Source: an uncultured Bacilli bacterium (lineage in GTDB: Bacteria; Bacillota_I; Bacilli_A; RF39; UBA660). Taken from it: a stretch of 16,184 bases of DNA. The notes below the pieces were generated by a model. That model was not told the DNA's origin, made no database searches, and saw only the letters and a list, made by a program, of their open reading frames with translations. Each line of letters opens with the position of its first letter. The first letter of the stretch is position 1. The DNA is taken from positions 1 through 16,184 of the forward strand of contig CAKPAT010000018.1 in NCBI GenBank assembly GCA_934133155.1, read 5' to 3'. This document shows positions 13,117-16,184 of the stretch, in pieces. Both the position numbers and the translations under genes were made by a program.

Positions 13117-14602
13117 GCTTTATAATGACAGGATATTTTTCTTTTATTTTATTTAATTTTTGATTTATTTTTTCCTGACATTCATTATAATAATCTGTTT
13201 TGGAAAGAAGTTTTATTGAGTGGTTTATTTTTTCTATTAGTTCATTTTTATCTTCTTTTAAGTATTCATTTATATATATGTAAATTAATTCTTCTAGGGC
13301 AGGGTTTACCCCAAGGTCGTATGCTCTTTCTAAATATTCGGTGGCTTTTTTTTCATCTTTTTCAATATTTACTTCATAACTGCCTTCTATATAGTAGTAT
13401 TTAGCTAAATTATATAATGCCCATGGGTCTAATAATTCGGTAGGTACTTTTAAAGCAGTGGTGTAATATTTATAGGCTGTTTTCAGGTCTTCTTTCATGC
13501 GGTAGTACTCACCCATTTTATTACAGGCCCAACTTTCTTCTAAATCGGCACTTTTTTGATAGTATTCATAAGCTTTTTCATATTCTTTTTTCTTTTCATA
13601 TATTTTTCCTAGATTGTTATTGGCGTAAACGTAGTTATGTGAAGCTGCTTTTTCTAGATATTCAATGGCTTTTTTTTCGTCTTTTTTTTCGTTTGGCACA
13701 TAACCATAAAGATAGCATGTACCAATGGTGTTTATGGCAGCAACACTGCCTAATTTATAGGCGTTACTAAGATATTTCCAGGCCGTTTTTAAATCTTCTT
13801 TTGTTCTGCTACCTATTTTTTTATCATAAAACATTTTGGCTATTAACCAGCTTGCCCGTGGATGATTTTTTTCGGCGGCTATTTTAAGATATTCATAACT
13901 TTTTATATATCTAGGTTTTCCAGCCATTATTCCTTTATATTCCATTTCGCCAAGTTCTGCACAAGCGTATGGATTTTCTTTTTCGGCTAATTTTTTTAAA
14001 GAATATGTGTAGTTGATGCCGTCTTGAAGCTGTATTTTTAAAAAGTTTTCAAGTTCAAACATAGATATATTGGTGTTTTCTAGAATTTTTTCGATTGCCT
14101 CTTTTTTATTTTCTTCTTCATATATAGGCTGTTTTTTTTCTAAAACGGCGTATCTGATTAACAAAAATGTGACTTTTTCTAGTTCTTCATTTTCAATTAA
14201 GGTATATATTTCTTTGGTAAAATCGTTTTTTACTGTTGTATCATTTTTAGCAAGGTTGTAAAGTTTTAGGCATAGTTCTTTTAATATATCATTTTTTTCG
14301 CTTCCTTCTATTTTTCCTTCTAATATACCTTTGATATTTTTAAGTATTACTTTAAATGTTTTATCTTTTTCATTTGACATTTTTAAATATGTGTCTTTAT
14401 ATTTTTTTCCGATTGTACGGTTACCTATACAATAATTATTGATTGTGGAGTCACTGACATCTTCTTCATTAAATATGGCACAAAAAACGTCGGTTTGTCC
14501 GGCAAATATTTTATTTAAGGATAGTTCTTTGATTATTCGGCAGATGTTTCCTAGTGATAAGTCTTTTTGACTATTATTCATTTTTATATATTTCTTTTTC
14601 AT
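13109..14602 (-). CDS. Sel1-like/TPR repeat protein
   Basis: The protein has 497 residues. Residues about 205-440 are a run of Sel1-type repeats, with recurring A.LG.mY..G and A..YL.kAA patterns (PYACAELGEMEYKGI, AIEYLEKAASHNYVYANNNLGKIYE, SWACNKMGEYYRMKEDLKTAYKYY). The N-terminal 100 residues (SLGNICRIIKELSLNKIFAGQTD, DVSDSTINNYCIGNRTIGKKYKD) may be a small helical DNA- or protein-binding region, not recognised with confidence. Sel1 repeats are protein-interaction scaffolds. There is no signal peptide, so it is probably cytoplasmic. No ribosome binding site precedes the ATG, and the -10 promoter hexamer lies six bases upstream, so the mRNA may be leaderless. An internal ATG at codon 8 lacks a ribosome binding site as well. 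Confidence 0.88.
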   Translation of the reverse strand: MKKKYIKMNNSQKDLSLGNICRIIKELSLNKIFAGQTDVFCAIFNEEDVSDSTINNYCIGNRTIGKKYKDTYLKMSNEKDKTFKVILKNIKGILEGKIEGSEKNDILKELCLKLYNLAKNDTTVKNDFTKEIYTLIENEELEKVTFLLIRYAVLEKKQPIYEEENKKEAIEKILENTNISMFELENFLKIQLQDGINYTYSLKKLAEKENPYACAELGEMEYKGIMAGKPRYIKSYEYLKIAAEKNHPRASWLIAKMFYDKKIGSRTKEDLKTAWKYLSNAYKLGSVAAINTIGTCYLYGYVPNEKKDEKKAIEYLEKAASHNYVYANNNLGKIYEKKKEYEKAYEYYQKSADLEESWACNKMGEYYRMKEDLKTAYKYYTTALKVPTELLDPWALYNLAKYYYIEGSYEVNIEKDEKKATEYLERAYDLGVNPALEELIYIYINEYLKEDKNELIEKINHSIKLLSKTDYYNECQEKINQKLNKIKEKYPVIIKLD

Positions 14603-14608
14603 GGTTTC

Positions 14609-14637
14609 ATTATAGCATATTTTGGGCGATTTGTGAA
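14609..14637 (-). promoter_or_regulatory. Promoter of the Sel1 gene, predicting a leaderless mRNA
   Basis: On the minus strand the -35 TTCACA (14632-14637), a 17-base spacer and the -10 TATAAT (14609-14614) preceded by TGC (extended -10). Only six bases (GAAACC) lie between the -10 and the ATG, so transcription should begin at or beside the start codon. Confidence 0.75.
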
Positions 14638-14657
14638 GATTTTAATTTTACGTGTGT

Positions 14658-14697
14658 AATACCCATAGTAGGTATTTTTTTACATGTCTACTATAAT
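14658..14697 (+). promoter_or_regulatory. Probable promoter and operator of the symporter gene
   Basis: The -10 TATAAT is at 14692-14697, 21 bases before the ATG. The -35 (TAGGTA at 14669-14674) is poor. An inverted repeat, AATACC (14658-14663) and GGTATT (14671-14676) around seven bases, overlaps the -35, which would suit a regulator binding site. The ribosome binding site AGGAGG lies between the promoter and the ATG. Confidence 0.55.
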
Positions 14698-14718
14698 GTC
14701 ATAGGAGGTTGAATTTAT

Positions 14719-16095
14719 ATGAAAAAATTTTGGAAAAATTATAAGTCGACTATTATACTTATTTTAGGTATTGTTATCGGCTGCATATGTGGTCTTATCT
14801 TTGGTGAGAAGGCTAATTTTGTTAAACCTTTGGGTGATTTATTTTTAAACTTAATGTTTGTTATTATTGTTCCCATGGTTTTTCTAACTTTATCAACTAC
14901 TATTGCAAAAATAAGTAGTCCTAAGAGATTTGGTAAAGTTATGGCTTCAATTATTGGAGTATTTATTGTTACTTCTTTGGTTGCGGTTATAGTAGGTCTT
15001 GGTAGTACTTATTTTAGTAATTTAGTAAATCCGTCTGACACAAATGCGATTAAGGAACTATTTGATGCAGATGAAAAAAGTGATACTAGTTTAAATGTTT
15101 TAGAAAGCACTGTTCAACTTATAAGTGTTGATGATTTTAGTGGTTTACTTTCTAAAAATAATGTAATTGCAATTGTAGTATTTTCTATTCTTTTTGGTTT
15201 TGCAATGAGAATGGGCAAAGAAAAAAGTGAACCTTTACTTAAGGTTTTGGAATCTGCTAATACAGTAATTTTTAATTTTATTAAAATCTTTATGTATTAT
15301 GCGCCTATTGGTTTAGGATGTTATTTTGCTTCTTTAGTTGGAACTTTAGGTGGTTCTATTGCTGTGGGCTTTTTAAAGACATTTATTATTTACACTATTG
15401 TTGCTTTAGTATTTTACTTTGGTGTTTACAGTCTTTATGCTTTTATTGCTGGTGGTAAGGAGGGATTTAAGAGGTTTTGGAAGAATATCTTACCTTCAAC
15501 TTTTACTGCTTTAGGTACATGTTCTTCTGGAGCAAGTATTCCTGTTAATATTGATACTGCTAAAAGAATTGGTGTTTCTGATGATGTTGCAGAAATGACT
15601 ATTCCACTTGGTACTAGTTTACATAAGGAAGGTTCTGTTATCGGTAGTGTATTTAAGATAATGTTCTTAGTTTGTTTATTTGGTACTGATGTTTCTAATT
15701 TTGGAAATATTTTACAAATTGTTTTCGTATCTTTGGTAGCTACTTTACTTATTACTGCTGTGCCAATTGGTGGCGGAACTATTTCTGAAATGATGATTAT
15801 TTCAATGATGGGTTATCCAGTTGCTTCTTTGCCTGTTTTAACAATGGTGGCAACTATTATTGACGCGCCTGCTACTATGCTTAATGTTGTTGGTGATGCT
15901 TCTAGTTCAATGCTTGTTTCTAGGGTTGTTGATGGTAAAGACTGGATTCGTAAAAATGAAGAGAAAAGATCTTTAGCAAATACTTTAGAAGTTGGGGAAG
16001 AGGCTTTAGAAATTAAAGAAGATATTCCTAAAAAAGAAGTTAAAAATACTACTAAAAATTCTACAGCTTCTAAGAAAAAGTCTAAGAAGAATTAA
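14719..16095 (+). CDS. Dicarboxylate/amino acid:cation symporter family (DAACS) transporter with altered substrate-site motifs
   Basis: The protein has 458 residues and is an integral membrane protein of the glutamate-transporter fold. Family landmarks: LMFVIIVPMVFLTL (45-58), hairpin-1 CSSGASIPVN (268-277), the TM7 stretch IPLGTSLHKEGS (295-306), hairpin-2 PIGGGTISEMMI (349-360) and the TM8 stretch DAPATMLNVVGD (382-393). The Asp, Asn and Asp equivalent to GltPh D394, N401 and D405 are kept. The usual NMDGT is HKEGS, and the arginine equivalent to GltPh R397 is Ala; the hairpin-1 arginine position is Cys. An acidic side chain therefore seems unlikely as substrate (inference). A Lys-rich cytoplasmic tail (430-458) is unusual. 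It has its own promoter, is divergent from the Sel1 gene and is closed by a terminator. Confidence 0.9.
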   Translation: MKKFWKNYKSTIILILGIVIGCICGLIFGEKANFVKPLGDLFLNLMFVIIVPMVFLTLSTTIAKISSPKRFGKVMASIIGVFIVTSLVAVIVGLGSTYFSNLVNPSDTNAIKELFDADEKSDTSLNVLESTVQLISVDDFSGLLSKNNVIAIVVFSILFGFAMRMGKEKSEPLLKVLESANTVIFNFIKIFMYYAPIGLGCYFASLVGTLGGSIAVGFLKTFIIYTIVALVFYFGVYSLYAFIAGGKEGFKRFWKNILPSTFTALGTCSSGASIPVNIDTAKRIGVSDDVAEMTIPLGTSLHKEGSVIGSVFKIMFLVCLFGTDVSNFGNILQIVFVSLVATLLITAVPIGGGTISEMMIISMMGYPVASLPVLTMVATIIDAPATMLNVVGDASSSMLVSRVVDGKDWIRKNEEKRSLANTLEVGEEALEIKEDIPKKEVKNTTKNSTASKKKSKKN

Positions 16096-16124
16096 AACTA
16101 TTAATTAATTTTAATAGTTTTTTT
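16094..16124 (+). terminator. Terminator of the symporter gene
   Basis: The arms AAACTATTA (16095-16103) and TAATAGTTT (16112-16120) are followed by Ts to 16124. The stem begins at the stop codon. Confidence 0.82.
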
Positions 16125-16154
16125 GTGCGTGCATATATTTTAATGGTGAAGCAC

Positions 16155-16184
16155 ATGTTTTTTAAGGATATACACAAGAGAATG
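16155..16184 (+). CDS. Possible start of a gene running off the right edge
   Basis: An ATG preceded by GGTGA with a 5-base gap opens a frame that reads MFFKDIHKRM and has no stop before the window ends. The upstream GGTGAAGCACATG closely resembles the start region of the prepilin gene (GGTGAAGCATATG). Ten codons are too few to identify a product. Confidence 0.35.
   Translation, partial: MFFKDIHKRM

Noticed and set aside
97..16095. Mycoplasma-type genetic code (TGA as Trp)
   Set aside because: TGA ends several genes at the expected place (rimM, ylbD, peptide A, the large surface protein) and Trp is encoded by TGG, for example in peptide A.
1..16184. tRNA, rRNA, riboswitch or transposase genes
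   Set aside because: No tRNA-like cloverleaf with a TTCGA-type arm, no rRNA sequence, no transposase or integrase motif and no recognisable riboswitch core was seen. All intergenic stretches are under 300 bases once the two small peptide genes are counted.

Overview
The window looks like a chromosomal segment of a very AT-rich, low-GC Gram-positive bacterium, most likely an uncultured gut member of the class Bacilli (RF39-like). The reasons are the ylbD-ylbE-rsmD and rpsU-yqeY neighbourhoods, strong AGGAGG-type ribosome binding sites, double-glycine peptide export and a bare membrane-anchored surface protein style. TGA ends many genes and Trp is TGG, so the genetic code is standard, not the Mycoplasma code. 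The lineage call is inference. Nearly all genes are on the minus strand; only the symporter at the right end and a possible gene start at the right edge are on plus.

Layout, left to right. 1-75: the outer half of a probable invertible switch whose gene lies off the left edge. 97-4044: two surface proteins sharing a C-terminal module; the second has a switch upstream (4063-4179). 4208-4963: rpsU-yqeY with promoter and internal terminator. 5014-7273: a compact peptide-secretion operon, made of a C39-peptidase ABC exporter followed by two tiny overlapping genes for double-glycine-leader peptides (5169-5303, 5014-5172). 7355-8465: ylbD, ylbE, rsmD. 8499-10139: two more short surface proteins (BspA-type leucine-rich repeats; LamG fold), each with its own switch (9187-9314, 10159-10285). 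10364-12662: an RNA-modification and ribosome-maturation group (TrmH-family methyltransferase, rimM, trmD, one unknown gene). 12695-14602: an orphan type IV prepilin and a Sel1-repeat protein that appears to be translated from a leaderless mRNA. 14719-16095: a dicarboxylate/amino acid:cation symporter family protein with altered substrate-site residues.

The most striking system is the set of switches. Three surface genes have the same N-terminal membrane segment ending in GYSAFNTNI but unrelated outer domains. Each is preceded, 18-19 bases before its ATG, by a site of form CGTATAA-N7-TTATACG. A second copy lies about 75-86 bp further out in inverted orientation. The 7-base centre is the same within a pair (one has a single mismatch) but different between pairs: CATGAAA, CTGTGTA/G, TTATGAG. 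This is what would be expected of tyrosine-recombinase crossover sites in which only matched sites recombine. In two switches, and in the half switch at the left edge, an extended -10 promoter sits 15-16 bases inside the outer site and points away from the surface gene, so the assembled sequence appears to show the OFF state. No recombinase gene is in the window.

The second noteworthy system is the three-gene exporter and two-peptide cassette. It has no visible immunity gene, and each predicted mature peptide carries one cysteine close to its C-terminus.
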